Shown: positions 17,778 to 25,478 of the stretch, one piece after another
How positions within the stretch are numbered: position 1 is the stretch's first letter
How the letters are laid out: each line of letters begins with the position of its first letter
Assembly: GCF_000250655.1 (NCBI RefSeq)
Contig: NC_016935.1
Coordinates: forward strand, 1,196,001 to 1,260,000
From: Paenibacillus mucilaginosus 3016
Lineage (GTDB): Bacteria; Bacillota; Bacilli; Paenibacillales; NBRC-103111
Reading direction: 5' to 3'
Length of the DNA stretch: 64,000 nt
Made by a program: the position numbers and the translations under genes
Notes under the pieces: model-generated
Database searches by the model: none
What the model saw: only the letters and a program-made list of their open reading frames with translations
What the model was told of the DNA's origin: nothing

Positions 17778-17873
17778 AGATTCTCGTCGGGGCAAGCTAG
17801 CAGATTAGCAAGCGGCATATGGTAGAGAATAGAGAGCTTCCGTACGTATGCAGACATCCGATACTTAATGCAT

Positions 17874-17949
17874 GGGGCCATAGCTCAGCTGGGAGAGCGC
17901 CTGCCTTGCAAGCAGGAGGTCAGCGGTTCGATCCCGCTTGGCTCCACCA
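17874..17949 (+). tRNA. tRNA-Ala (UGC)
   Basis: 76 nt with encoded CCA. Acceptor GGGGCCA pairs with TGGCTCC (one G-U pair). Anticodon loop CTTGCAA gives anticodon TGC. T-arm GGTTCGATCC present. First gene of the nine-tRNA cluster. Confidence 0.97.
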
Positions 17950-17965
17950 TGATTTCCTGACACAG

Positions 17966-18037
17966 GGCCCGTTGGTCAAGGGGTTAAGACACCTCCCTTT
18001 CACGGAGGTAACAGGGGTTCGAATCCCCTACGGGTCA
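17966..18037 (+). tRNA. tRNA-Glu (UUC)
   Basis: 72 nt, no encoded CCA. Acceptor GGCCCGT pairs with ACGGGTC. Anticodon loop CTTTCAC gives TTC. Confidence 0.97.
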
Positions 18038-18049
18038 TCTTTATCCCAT

Positions 18050-18125
18050 GGAGGCTTAGCTCAGCTGGGAGAGCATCTGCCTTACAAGCAGAGGGTCGGC
18101 GGTTCGATCCCGTCAGCCTCCACCA
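18050..18125 (+). tRNA. tRNA-Val (UAC)
   Basis: 76 nt with CCA. Acceptor GGAGGCT pairs with AGCCTCC. Anticodon loop CTTACAA gives TAC. Confidence 0.97.
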
Positions 18126-18141
18126 TGATTGTTTTTGGCTT

Positions 18142-18218
18142 GGAGCCGTGGTGTAGAGGCCTAACATGCCTGCCTGTCACGCAGGAGACCGCGGGTTCGA
18201 ATCCCGTCGGCTCCGCCA
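18142..18218 (+). tRNA. tRNA-Asp (GUC)
   Basis: 77 nt with CCA. Acceptor GGAGCCG pairs with CGGCTCC, discriminator G. Anticodon loop CTGTCAC gives GTC. Confidence 0.97.
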
Positions 18219-18234
18219 TTACTTATTTCTTTGC

Positions 18235-18311
18235 GGCGGTCGTGGCGAAGTGGTTAACGCACCGGTTTGTGGATCCGGCATTCGAGGGTTCAATTCCCTT
18301 CGACCGCCCCA
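18235..18311 (+). tRNA. tRNA-His (GUG)
   Basis: 77 nt including the encoded G-1 at 18235 and CCA. Acceptor GCGGTCG pairs with CGACCGC, discriminator C. Anticodon loop TTGTGGA gives GTG. Confidence 0.97.
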
Positions 18312-18320
18312 TATGTCTTT

Positions 18321-18395
18321 TGGGGATTAGCCAAGCGGTAAGGCAACGGACTTTGACTCTGTCATGCCTAGGTTCGAATCCTAGATCCCCAGCCA
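18321..18395 (+). tRNA. tRNA-Gln (UUG)
   Basis: 75 nt with CCA. Acceptor TGGGGAT pairs with ATCCCCA. Anticodon loop CTTTGAC gives TTG. Confidence 0.97.
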
Positions 18396-18404
18396 TTTGA
18401 GTTT

Positions 18405-18477
18405 GAGCCATTAGCTCAGTCGGTAGAGCACCTGACTTTTAATCAGGGTGTCGTAGGTTCGAGTCCTACATGGCTCA
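18405..18477 (+). tRNA. tRNA-Lys (UUU)
   Basis: 73 nt, no encoded CCA. Acceptor GAGCCAT pairs with ATGGCTC. Anticodon loop CTTTTAA gives TTT. Confidence 0.97.
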
Positions 18478-18485
18478 CTTTATAT

Positions 18486-18572
18486 GCGGTCGTGGCGGAA
18501 TTGGCAGACGCGCTAGATTCAGGTTCTAGTGGTGTAACAGCCGTGGAGGTTCGAGTCCTCTCGACCGCACCA
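18486..18572 (+). tRNA. tRNA-Leu (CAG)
   Basis: 87 nt with CCA and a long variable arm. Acceptor GCGGTCG pairs with CGACCGC. Anticodon loop TTCAGGT gives CAG. Confidence 0.96.
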
Positions 18573-18575
18573 CCT

Positions 18576-18647
18576 GCGGAAGTGGCTCAGCGGTAGAGCA
18601 TCGCCTTGCCAAGGCGAGGGTCGCGGGTTCGATTCCCGTCTTCCGCT
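18576..18647 (+). tRNA. tRNA-Gly (GCC)
   Basis: 72 nt, no encoded CCA. Acceptor GCGGAAG pairs with CTTCCGC. Anticodon loop TTGCCAA gives GCC. Last gene of the cluster. Confidence 0.97.
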
Positions 18648-18671
18648 TACGTAAGCTTGATAGGTGAATAC

Positions 18672-18702
18672 AAAAAAGAGACCATGATCTGGTCTCTTTT
18701 TT
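18672..18702 (+). terminator. Terminator of the tRNA operon
   Basis: AAAAAAGAGACC pairs with GGTCTCTTTTTT around a 7-nt loop, with its own T6 run, 24 bp after tRNA-Gly. Confidence 0.93.
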
Positions 18703-18816
18703 GTTATATTCGCAGATGGAGACGGACGATACTTCATCCGGCTTGAAGAGCTGTCCTTCTAGCGAACCCGATCATCTTAACAAAAACAACCATGCCACGG
18801 AGCCCGAAAAGGCAGC

Positions 18817-19602
18817 TTACACCCGCGGCAGCTTTCTGCTTTTATACCGCCCGTTCGCCTTGGCGTACAGCAGCACCCGGCGGAAGATGCGCTTGTTCTT
18901 CAGCTCATTGAAGATGCGCGCGTCCGGTGCGGTATTGACTTCGAGCACCCAGGGGTGCAGCCTCGCATCCATGCCGACATCGACGCCGAGCTCCCGGAAG
19001 CCGGGGTACTTCCTGCCGAGATCATGGGCGATTCTCAGCCCCAGTCTCGCGAGGGAAGCGGTCAGCCGGCGTCTGCGGGCGGGAGAGAGGCGGGAGGCGA
19101 AGAGAATGCGAAGCGGCAGCGGCCGGCCCTGGCTGTGATAGTTCGTCACAGCCCGTTTCGGGTGGGCGAGCCGCCCGATGATGCCGGTGGTCCGCCATCT
19201 CCGGGTGGCCGTACGCTGCACCATGACCCGGATATCGAACGGACGCCCCTGCAGGGTCAGGAGAGGGATGCCCTGCTGGACGAGATACGGCCGGGGGAAC
19301 TTCGTCCGGTACAGGGAAGCATAGAAGGCGCCGAAGGAGGTGAATGTGCGGATCGTCGTCCCCTGCTGATAGCGCAGCAGTGTTTTTCCGCGTATCCGCC
19401 TTACCTCGGCCCGGATTACACCTTTGCCGCCGGAGCCCTTGACGGGCTTCACATAGATCATGCGGTATTTCTTTAATAGATAGAGCAGGTTCGTGCGGCT
19501 GAAGAGCCGCGTCTCCGGAATGAACTTCCGAAGACCGCGGTTTTGGAGCAGTCTTTTGGTTTTCGTCCACTTGCTCACCAAGGTCCGTTTGGCCGGCTTC
19601 AT
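18817..19602 (-). CDS. YheC/YheD-family ATP-grasp protein (spore coat associated), copy 1
   Basis: A 261-aa, very basic protein of the YheC/YheD family, whose members associate with the endospore coat. ATP-grasp features are visible: the YVKPVKGSGGKGV loop near residue 52, GRPFDIRVMVQ near 118, and the metal-binding end ELGVDVGMD...WVLEVNTAPD near 205-228. It starts at an ATG with GGAGAC about 10 nt upstream. It is a single gene on the minus strand and a paralogue of the gene at 24522-25283. The reaction (probably amino-acid or peptide ligation) is unknown. Confidence 0.88.
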   Translation of the reverse strand: MKPAKRTLVSKWTKTKRLLQNRGLRKFIPETRLFSRTNLLYLLKKYRMIYVKPVKGSGGKGVIRAEVRRIRGKTLLRYQQGTTIRTFTSFGAFYASLYRTKFPRPYLVQQGIPLLTLQGRPFDIRVMVQRTATRRWRTTGIIGRLAHPKRAVTNYHSQGRPLPLRILFASRLSPARRRRLTASLARLGLRIAHDLGRKYPGFRELGVDVGMDARLHPWVLEVNTAPDARIFNELKNKRIFRRVLLYAKANGRYKSRKLPRV

Positions 19603-19912
19603 GGGCTGATGTCTCCTTCACGGATAGATTGGGAAGGCGTGCTCCTCCTTCCCCAGTGACATGCCAAACCCATTGTATTCATGGCGCGGCGGGAACACTT
19701 GGACGAGAGCCTGCCCGCCTCCGGTCCGGCGGAAAATGGTGTTTTCGCACAGCCCCAAAGCATGCAGGCCAAAAAGCCCCCCTTCTGTTCATGAACAAGA
19801 GAAGCGGCTTCGAAGTATAAGAAGTTATATCTCATCAGGACTCCCGAAGACGCAAAGGGCCAGGCGCCTTCCGAAGGAAGCCGAACCTGTCCCGGATTTT
19901 TTGGATATGTGG

Positions 19913-20071
19913 TCAGCGCTGTTCCTCGTCTTTGTCCTCGTCTTCTCTGCCTTTCTCCCTTTCCTTATCCCGTTCGGACAGTTCCTTGCCCAGTTCGTGA
20001 TAGAGGAAAAAGGCCTCATAGCTGATCCCCATCTGGCGGAGGATCTCTTCGACTTTCAATGTAACTTTCAT
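19913..20071 (-). CDS. Small hypothetical protein (52 aa), highly charged
   Basis: A 52-aa protein beginning MKVTLKVEEILRQMGISYEA and ending in a highly charged run rich in Asp, Glu, Lys and Arg. GGAGG lies 5 nt before the ATG, a near-ideal ribosome binding site, which is the main support for it being real. The N-terminal half could form a short helix-turn-helix; the tail is likely disordered. I do not recognise a family. The flanking stretches 19603-19912 and 20072-20234 show no other convincing gene. Confidence 0.6.
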   Translation of the reverse strand: MKVTLKVEEILRQMGISYEAFFLYHELGKELSERDKEREKGREDEDKDEEQR

Positions 20072-20234
20072 AATACCTCCGGGAATCGGTGGGGTGGTGG
20101 TGCGGGGCGAATAAGGAAGGTTGTCTGAAACGGTTGTAAGAGAAATATACCAGATGAACTTTGAAAAGTATGTCGAAAGACCTTAAAAAAACTTTAGGTG
20201 AAATCACGGAAGATCAAGCAGGAAATGAAGAGAA

Positions 20235-20440
20235 AGCCGCGGCATCGGCTGCATTCGATGAGAAGGACGGTCGATGCCCCATGCCGCGGAATGGATGAAG
20301 GGATCAGGGCGATCCGCCCGATGGCTTGGCGGACGATTCAGCCGCGGCATAGGTTCTCCCGAAGACCAAACGGACGATGTCCCGTGCCGCGGCATAGATG
20401 CAGGGATCAGCCGATCCGGTCGACGACCTGGCGGGCGATC
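20235..20440. repeat. Imperfect tandem duplication reaching into the COG2509 gene 3' end
   Basis: Two copies of about 103 bp (20235-20339 and 20340-20440), roughly 75% identical by eye, each opening with AGCCGCGGCAT and sharing TGCCGCGG and AGGGATCAG blocks. The second copy covers the last about 11 codons and stop of the flavoprotein gene, so its 3' end has been duplicated downstream. Each copy also contains CCGCGGCA/TGCCGCGG inverted repeats that could form a hairpin. Confidence 0.7.
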
Positions 20441-21843
20441 CATACGCCGGCGGCTCCGGCTTGGGCCAGGCCGCGGGTCACCCCGGCGCCGTCTCCGCCG
20501 CAGAAGAGACCGCGGATCTCCGTCTCAAACTGCTCGGTGAGCTTCGGACGGGCGGAGTAGAACTTGGCTTCCACGCCGTAGAAAAGCGTATGCTCCGCCG
20601 CGATGCCCGGGGTCACCTTCTCGAGCGCCTGGATCATCTCGATGAGGCTCTTCATCGTAATATAAGGCAGCACGAGACCGAGGTCGCCCGGAACCGCTTC
20701 CTTCAGCGTGGGCTCGAGGAAGCCTTCCTTGATCCGGTCCGGCGTGGAGCGGCGGCCGCGCATGATATCGCCGTACTTCTGGATGATGACCCCGCCGTTC
20801 GAGAGGTCGTTGGCTCTGCGGCAGATTTCTCTGGCGTACTCGTTCGGCTTGTCGAACGGCTCCGTGAACTTGTGGGATACGAGCAGCGCGAAATTCGTAT
20901 TGGGCGATCCGAGATTGGCATCCTTGTAGGAATGGCCGTTGGCCGCCATCACGCCGCTGTGGTTCTCCACCACGACATGGCCCGAAGGGTTGCTGCAGAA
21001 GGTGCGCACCCGCGTGCCGACCGATGTATTGTAAATGAATTTGCCTTCGTAAAGATGTTCATTGATCTCGCGCATGACGATATCCGAGGTTTCGACCCGC
21101 ACCCCTACATCGACCTGGTTGTTGAACATCCGTATCCGGCGCTTCTTGAGCACCTGGGCGAGCCAGGCGGAACCGTCGCGGCCGGGGGCGATCATCACGT
21201 TATCGCTCTCACAGGTGTCACCGCCGGACAGGACAATGCCCTTGACGACCTGCGAGTCGCCGTCCTTCACTGTCAGGATGTCCTCGACTTCCGTCTTGAA
21301 CCGCATCTCGATACGGGGGGCCAAATATTCGAAGATCGACTTCAGAATCTCCAGGTTCTGCTCGGTCCCGAGGTGGCGCACCTGGGCCCGCAGCAGCTTG
21401 AGTCCGGCCGCGTATCCCCGCTGTTCGATCTCCCGCACCTGTGCGGTTGTCGGGTCGGTCAGATCCGGCACCGCCCCATGCTGCAGGTTGATCTCATCGA
21501 CATAGCGGATGAGCTCCAGCACCCGGGAAGGCTGCAGATAGTCGGTCATCCAGCCGCCGAACTCGGTGGTGATGTTGAATTTGCCGTCGCTGTAGGCGCC
21601 CGCACCGCCGAAGCCGCTCGTGATCGAGCAGGCCGGCAGGCAGCCGGAGAAGTCCTTTTTGCCCGCGGGAGGCGGACACAGCCGGATCTTCTCCTCGAGA
21701 ATCGGGCAGCTCCGCTTGTAGATATCATGTCCTTTGTCCACGAGAAGCACCTTGGCTTCCGGACGCTTCAGCGTCATCTCATAGCATGCGAATATGCCGG
21801 CAGGTCCGGCGCCGACTACGATCAAATCATACCTTTGACTCAC
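20407..21843 (-). CDS. FAD-dependent dehydrogenase, COG2509 family
   Basis: A 478-aa flavoprotein. The N-terminal FAD-binding Rossmann motif is VVGAGPAGIFA at residues 9-19. A Cys-containing KRSCPILEE segment and GFGGAGAYSDGKFNI follow, then SNPSGHVVVENHSGVMAANG in the middle. The C-terminal second FAD contact, LFCGGDGAGVTRGLAQAGA, is typical of COG2509 (NAD/FAD-utilizing dehydrogenases). The reaction is unknown. The start is a GTG with GGAG 8 nt upstream. It has its own promoter and a riboswitch-like leader with a terminator, so a small molecule, possibly a purine or related compound, may control it. Confidence 0.88.
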   Translation of the reverse strand: MSQRYDLIVVGAGPAGIFACYEMTLKRPEAKVLLVDKGHDIYKRSCPILEEKIRLCPPPAGKKDFSGCLPACSITSGFGGAGAYSDGKFNITTEFGGWMTDYLQPSRVLELIRYVDEINLQHGAVPDLTDPTTAQVREIEQRGYAAGLKLLRAQVRHLGTEQNLEILKSIFEYLAPRIEMRFKTEVEDILTVKDGDSQVVKGIVLSGGDTCESDNVMIAPGRDGSAWLAQVLKKRRIRMFNNQVDVGVRVETSDIVMREINEHLYEGKFIYNTSVGTRVRTFCSNPSGHVVVENHSGVMAANGHSYKDANLGSPNTNFALLVSHKFTEPFDKPNEYAREICRRANDLSNGGVIIQKYGDIMRGRRSTPDRIKEGFLEPTLKEAVPGDLGLVLPYITMKSLIEMIQALEKVTPGIAAEHTLFYGVEAKFYSARPKLTEQFETEIRGLFCGGDGAGVTRGLAQAGAAGVWIARQVVDRIG

Positions 21844-21872
21844 AACTGATCTCCGCCTTTATCATCGAAAAT

Positions 21873-21975
21873 AAAAAATCCCAGCTTCGCCGGGTACCGC
21901 AAAAGAACCCGGTCGTAGCTGGGAAGTTAAGGCTCCCCGTAGAGACCTTCGGGCCAATTCCCGAAGATATACGAC
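21873..21975 (-). promoter_or_regulatory. Variant purine-riboswitch-like leader with overlapping terminator
   Basis: On the minus strand, P1 is GTCGTA/TACGAC (21970-21975 with 21912-21917). P2 is CTTCGGG/CCCGAAG with GG in its loop. The junction GTCTCTAC resembles the purine aptamer GTTTCTAC. P3 has loop GCCTTAA, like pbuE. Joining strand GCTACG places C at the specificity site, as in guanine aptamers. Versus the consensus one A is missing from J1/2, one from L2 and one from L3. The strand CCCAGCTACGAC is also the 5' arm of a strong terminator (21880-21923, then T6). Aptamer and terminator therefore exclude each other, predicting ligand-on control. Confidence 0.65.
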
Positions 21976-22005
21976 TGATCGATATGAAATCGTCACTTCA
22001 ACCTT

Positions 22006-22034
22006 ATAATAGTCGAACGTTACCTGGTCGTCAA
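22006..22034 (-). promoter_or_regulatory. SigA promoter of the riboswitch-controlled flavoprotein gene
   Basis: Minus strand: TTGACG (22029-22034), a 17-bp spacer and TATTAT (22006-22011). Transcription would begin near 21999, about 24 nt before P1 of the aptamer. Confidence 0.75.
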
Positions 22035-22069
22035 TAAGGAATGTTCGTTATTTTAAGGACAAGGGGAAT

Positions 22070-22099
22070 AAAAAAAGGCTGCTGAAAATCAGCGGCCTT
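22070..22099 (-). terminator. Terminator overlapping the end of the 48-aa gene
   Basis: Minus strand: AGGCCGCTGA pairs with TCAGCAGCCT (one mismatch), followed by T6. The hairpin begins inside the last codons. Confidence 0.85.
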
Positions 22100-22235
22100 C
22101 TTTGCTGTCGTCTTCTACCGGCTCCGTTGAGAGCTTCATGCTCCCCGGTCCGTCGTGATCGAGCACGAGGTTGACTTCATGGGACTTGCCTGTCTTGGGG
22201 TCGACCGAGGTAATTCTTTCTTTCTGCTCATCCAT
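22089..22235 (-). CDS. Small hypothetical protein (48 aa)
   Basis: A 48-aa acidic protein beginning MDEQKERITSVDPKTGKSHE. The ATG at 22235 is preceded by GGAGGTGAT at 5 nt spacing, a near-perfect ribosome binding site; a longer frame upstream lacks one. An intrinsic terminator overlaps its end, so it is a compact single-gene unit. No motif or membrane segment is visible and I do not recognise the family. Confidence 0.68.
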   Translation of the reverse strand: MDEQKERITSVDPKTGKSHEVNLVLDHDGPGSMKLSTEPVEDDSKEGR

Positions 22236-22461
22236 GGGGATCACCTCCGCCTTATAGCATGGACTGGGAGAGGTCGAATTATCCATTAGATCCGGCAGGA
22301 GATGCCGGGGGCTCAGTCGTACAGGCGGAAGATGCCCCAGAAGCCCTCCGGGACCTGTTGGGGTCCCCGGAGGCCGGACTAGGTGGACGGACTGCGGTGG
22401 CTGCTCCGAAATGCCGGTGCTTGGAGTGGACGCCCCGCCCCCAGAAGTCGAACGGCCGGAA

Positions 22462-23190
22462 TTACTGCGGAATATTGCCGCCCGCGATCCGGTCTCCGGA
22501 ATTGCCGGACGGATCGGTCTTGTAGTCGTCCGCAGCGGCGTGAATGATCAGTGACTTGCCGAGCAGAGAATGCTCATCGCCGGCGGTCAAGGTGGCGCCT
22601 TCGACCAGAAGCTCGGCTTCGGCCGTGCCGTCCGCTTTCACTTCCAGGTTCACGAGGTCGCCGATATGTGCGCCTTCGGGGTTGTCGTGGCCGTGCTTTT
22701 TACCTTCGGGATTGAAGTGTCCTCCCGCTGTCTTGAAGTCGCTGCCCTGGATGGCCGACTCATGCACGTGAATGCCGTGGAGGCCCGGCGTCAGGCCGGA
22801 GACGCTCACTTTGACGGAGACGCCCTGCGGAGCGGCCGTCAGTACGGCGCTGCCGAGGCTCTTGCCCGCGGCGTCCGTCAGCAGCACGTGCGGCTGGCCG
22901 ATGGAGACGGAGGACGTATTGCCGTCCCAGTAGACCGCTTCGGTCACCATCTGGCCGACCATGCGCAGCGGTACGTAGGTAGTGCCCTCATAGATCAGCG
23001 AGGAAGGAACCTTCGTGCCGTTGTTGTCGAATTCGGCGGCCGGCGTTTTGTCTTCGCCGTTCACGAAGAACTTCAGCTGCGGGAAGGAGACGTCGATGGA
23101 CTGCGTCGCGGCATAGGATAAGCCGGAGAAAAAGAGCGTGCCGCACAGGAAGGCGGCGGCCAGGTGCTTCTTGCCGTACTTTCGGGACAT
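22462..23190 (-). CDS. Exported Cu/Zn superoxide dismutase with copper-amine-oxidase-like N-domain
   Basis: A 242-aa protein with a signal peptide (residues 1-27, cut after SYA). Residues about 30-98 form a copper amine oxidase N-terminal-like repeat (VNGEDKTPAAEF, YVPLRMVGQMV). The SOD domain follows. Copper ligands are present in GIHVHE, AGGHFNP and the late IIHAAADD His; Zn ligands are in KKHGHDNPEGAHIGD; the active-site Arg is in GDRIAGG. Both Cys of the usual intrasubunit disulfide are missing. It likely removes superoxide at the cell surface. The region 22236-22461 has a GC-rich hairpin (22348-22377) but no gene. Confidence 0.88.
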   Translation of the reverse strand: MSRKYGKKHLAAAFLCGTLFFSGLSYAATQSIDVSFPQLKFFVNGEDKTPAAEFDNNGTKVPSSLIYEGTTYVPLRMVGQMVTEAVYWDGNTSSVSIGQPHVLLTDAAGKSLGSAVLTAAPQGVSVKVSVSGLTPGLHGIHVHESAIQGSDFKTAGGHFNPEGKKHGHDNPEGAHIGDLVNLEVKADGTAEAELLVEGATLTAGDEHSLLGKSLIIHAAADDYKTDPSGNSGDRIAGGNIPQ

Positions 23191-23393
23191 GGGGAATCCT
23201 CCAATTCGCGGGAATATTTAGGAATCTTGTCGGAATCTATCCTACTATACGGGAGGGGGTGCGTTCAACTTTTGCTAGAGATGGGAGGGAGACTATCGTG
23301 AAGGTAACTAGGTTTCCCGGAGTTGCGTACTATCCGCGTTCCCAGTGGTAGGCTATAATAGCGCTGAAGTGCAGTGAAAGCGGTATCCAATGG

Positions 23394-23450
23394 AATGGGA
23401 AGTCTGCAAATCGGAAACGGGAAGCTGCAATCGGAGACGGGAAGTCCCCA
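23394..23450 (+). repeat. Short degenerate tandem repeat upstream of the aldo/keto reductase gene
   Basis: About 2.5 copies of a 20-22 bp unit of the form GGGAAGNNNCAAATCGGARAC precede the gene. The reading frame is open through it, but the repeats lie before the preferred start and look non-coding. Confidence 0.55.
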
Positions 23451-23481
23451 AAAAATGATGAATGGAACGGGAGAGAGAGGA

Positions 23482-24456
23482 ATGAAATACAGACGCGTAG
23501 GAAACAGCGGCATCCAGGTCAGCGAGATCGGGCTCGGAAGCTGGCTGACGTATGGCACGGCAGCCGAGCAGGAAGCGGCGGATGCCTGCATCCGGTCGGC
23601 TTTCGACCTCGGCATCAACTTCTTCGATACCGCCAATGCGTATAACCGGGGAGCCGGCGAGGAGGCGGTGGGGGCGGCCCTGAAGCCTTACCGGCGGTCG
23701 AGCTACGTGCTCTCGACGAAGGTCTACTTCCCCATGGACAGCGGTCCGAACGACCGGGGCCTGTCCCGCAAGCATATCATGGAGCAGTGCGAAGCCAGCC
23801 TGAAGCGCCTCGGCACCGATTATATCGATATCTACTTCTGCCACCGCTACGATGAAGGGACACCGCTGGAGGAGACCCTGCGGGCACTCGACGATCTGAC
23901 CGCCCAGGGCAAAATCCTCTATGCGGCCGTCAGCGAGTGGAGCGGGCCTCAGATCGCGGAGGCGGCGGAGATCGGCCGGAGGCTGAACCTGCGTCCGCTG
24001 ATCGCGAACCAGCCGATCTACAACATGTTCGAGCGCTACATTGAGAAGGACGTCATGGGGGTCAGCGCCAGAAACGGCATCGGCCAGGTCGTGTTCTCCC
24101 CGCTGGCGCAGGGCATTCTGACAGGCAAGTACAAGCCGGGGGCCGAGCTCCCGCAGGACAGCCGCGCGGCCAACGATCAGGTGAACGGTGTCATCCGCAG
24201 CTACCTGCAGGACCGGGTGCTCGAGTGCGTGCAGAAGCTCGAAGAGACGGCGGCCCGTGCGGGCCTGACGCTCTCCCAGCTCGCCCTTGCCTGGGTGCTG
24301 CGGCGTCCGGAAGTCAGCTCGGCCATCATCGGCGCGAGCCGGCCTTCCCAGATCGAGGAGAATGTCAAGGCGGTGGAGGCGCAGCTACCGGAGGAGATCC
24401 TGACCGAGATCGAAGCCGTTCTGCACGAAGTCCGCGATTTCGCTCCGGCGAGGTAG
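23482..24456 (+). CDS. Aldo/keto reductase (Kv-beta/YghZ-like subfamily)
   Basis: A 324-aa NADPH-dependent oxidoreductase with a TIM-barrel fold. The catalytic tetrad is visible: Asp in NFFDTANAYN, the following Tyr, Lys in STKVYF and His in YFCHRYDEG. The cofactor segment is SSAIIGASRPSQIEEN near the C-terminus. It begins MKYRRVGNSGIQVSEIGLGS, as in the voltage-gated K+ channel beta subunit group. The ATG at 23482 is chosen because GAGAGAGG lies just before it and the upstream frame is repetitive. The substrate is unknown. Confidence 0.9.
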   Translation: MKYRRVGNSGIQVSEIGLGSWLTYGTAAEQEAADACIRSAFDLGINFFDTANAYNRGAGEEAVGAALKPYRRSSYVLSTKVYFPMDSGPNDRGLSRKHIMEQCEASLKRLGTDYIDIYFCHRYDEGTPLEETLRALDDLTAQGKILYAAVSEWSGPQIAEAAEIGRRLNLRPLIANQPIYNMFERYIEKDVMGVSARNGIGQVVFSPLAQGILTGKYKPGAELPQDSRAANDQVNGVIRSYLQDRVLECVQKLEETAARAGLTLSQLALAWVLRRPEVSSAIIGASRPSQIEENVKAVEAQLPEEILTEIEAVLHEVRDFAPAR

Positions 24457-24521
24457 GACAGAGGCGGAGGCAAACGGGGGAGCTTGGCGTACACTGTGGA
24501 GAAAGGAGGCTGCGTATCAAC

Positions 24522-25283
24522 GTGACCAGTCTGACTTACAACGACAAGTGGGGAAAGACCAAGTGGCTGCTGGGCAGCAAAGCGCTGAAGCCCCATGTTC
24601 CCGACACGAAGCCTTTTACCAGGAGCGGTCTGCAGACCATGCTGCAGCGCTACCCTTCGTCCGTGTATTTCAAGCCGACCCGTGGCTCCGGGGGGAACGG
24701 CATTGCGCGCATTGAGCGCCTGGCGTCCGGCAAGTATCTGCTGCACCATGGTGAGAAGAAGCGGGTGCTGACCTCCCTGGGGAGTCTCCATGCCGAACTG
24801 AAGCGGTTTGCCGGCCGGCGTCCCTACCTGCTGCAGCGAGGCATTCATTTGCTGAAGAGCCAAGGGAAGCCGTTCGATCTGCGTGTCATGGTGCAGAAAA
24901 CGAGCCGGGGCAGGTGGCTGTCGACGGGGATTTTCGCGAAGCTCGGCAGGCCGGGCAAGGTGGTCAACAACTATCATCAGGGAGGCCGGATCGTGCTTCT
25001 GCCCACGGCGCTCAAAGGAGCGGGTATCTCCAAGGAGCGGCGGGACCGCATGAAATGGCAGCTGAAGCGGATGGGGACCCATGCCGGACGCTGCTTCGAC
25101 CGGCACCGCAAAGGCTTCCGCGAGCTCGGGCTCGACGTGGCGATCGACCGCAGCCGGCGCATGTGGATCCTGGAGATCAATACACGCCCGCAGTTCTATC
25201 CGCTGAAAGCGCTCAAGGACAAAAGCATGTACCACCGGATCTGCCGGTACGCCAAGCAGTACGGAAGAACGAATGGCCGGTAG
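24522..25283 (+). CDS. YheC/YheD-family ATP-grasp protein (spore coat associated), copy 2
   Basis: A 253-aa basic paralogue of the gene at 18817-19602. The ATP-grasp landmarks line up: YFKPTRGSGGNGIARIE near residue 45, GKPFDLRVMVQKTSRGRW near 114, NNYHQGG near 150, and ELGLDVAIDRSRRMWILEINTRP near 200-222. The GTG at 24522 is taken as start, with AGGAGG 12 nt upstream, a slightly long spacing. The frame is open further back through the aldo/keto reductase gene, which is coincidental. Probably a sporulation gene; the enzymatic product is unknown. Confidence 0.85.
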   Translation: MTSLTYNDKWGKTKWLLGSKALKPHVPDTKPFTRSGLQTMLQRYPSSVYFKPTRGSGGNGIARIERLASGKYLLHHGEKKRVLTSLGSLHAELKRFAGRRPYLLQRGIHLLKSQGKPFDLRVMVQKTSRGRWLSTGIFAKLGRPGKVVNNYHQGGRIVLLPTALKGAGISKERRDRMKWQLKRMGTHAGRCFDRHRKGFRELGLDVAIDRSRRMWILEINTRPQFYPLKALKDKSMYHRICRYAKQYGRTNGR

Positions 25284-25478
25284 GCGGAACTTGTCGGGGC
25301 CTGGGGGCCAGTGATCCTATGCGCGCGGAGGGGGGATTCCGCCGGCACTAGAAAGAACGCGGCGGCCGTAGAGCCCTTGACCTACAAAAATTATTTTGCC
25401 GCAGGGGTCCGGAGCTTGTTTTCAAACGGCTTCAAACGTGTAATGATGAGTATAACCTCATTCAAAGGAGCCGCATCC

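Noticed and set aside
17819..18400. A 193-codon frame across the tRNA genes
   Set aside because: It reads through six complete tRNAs and has no coding features.
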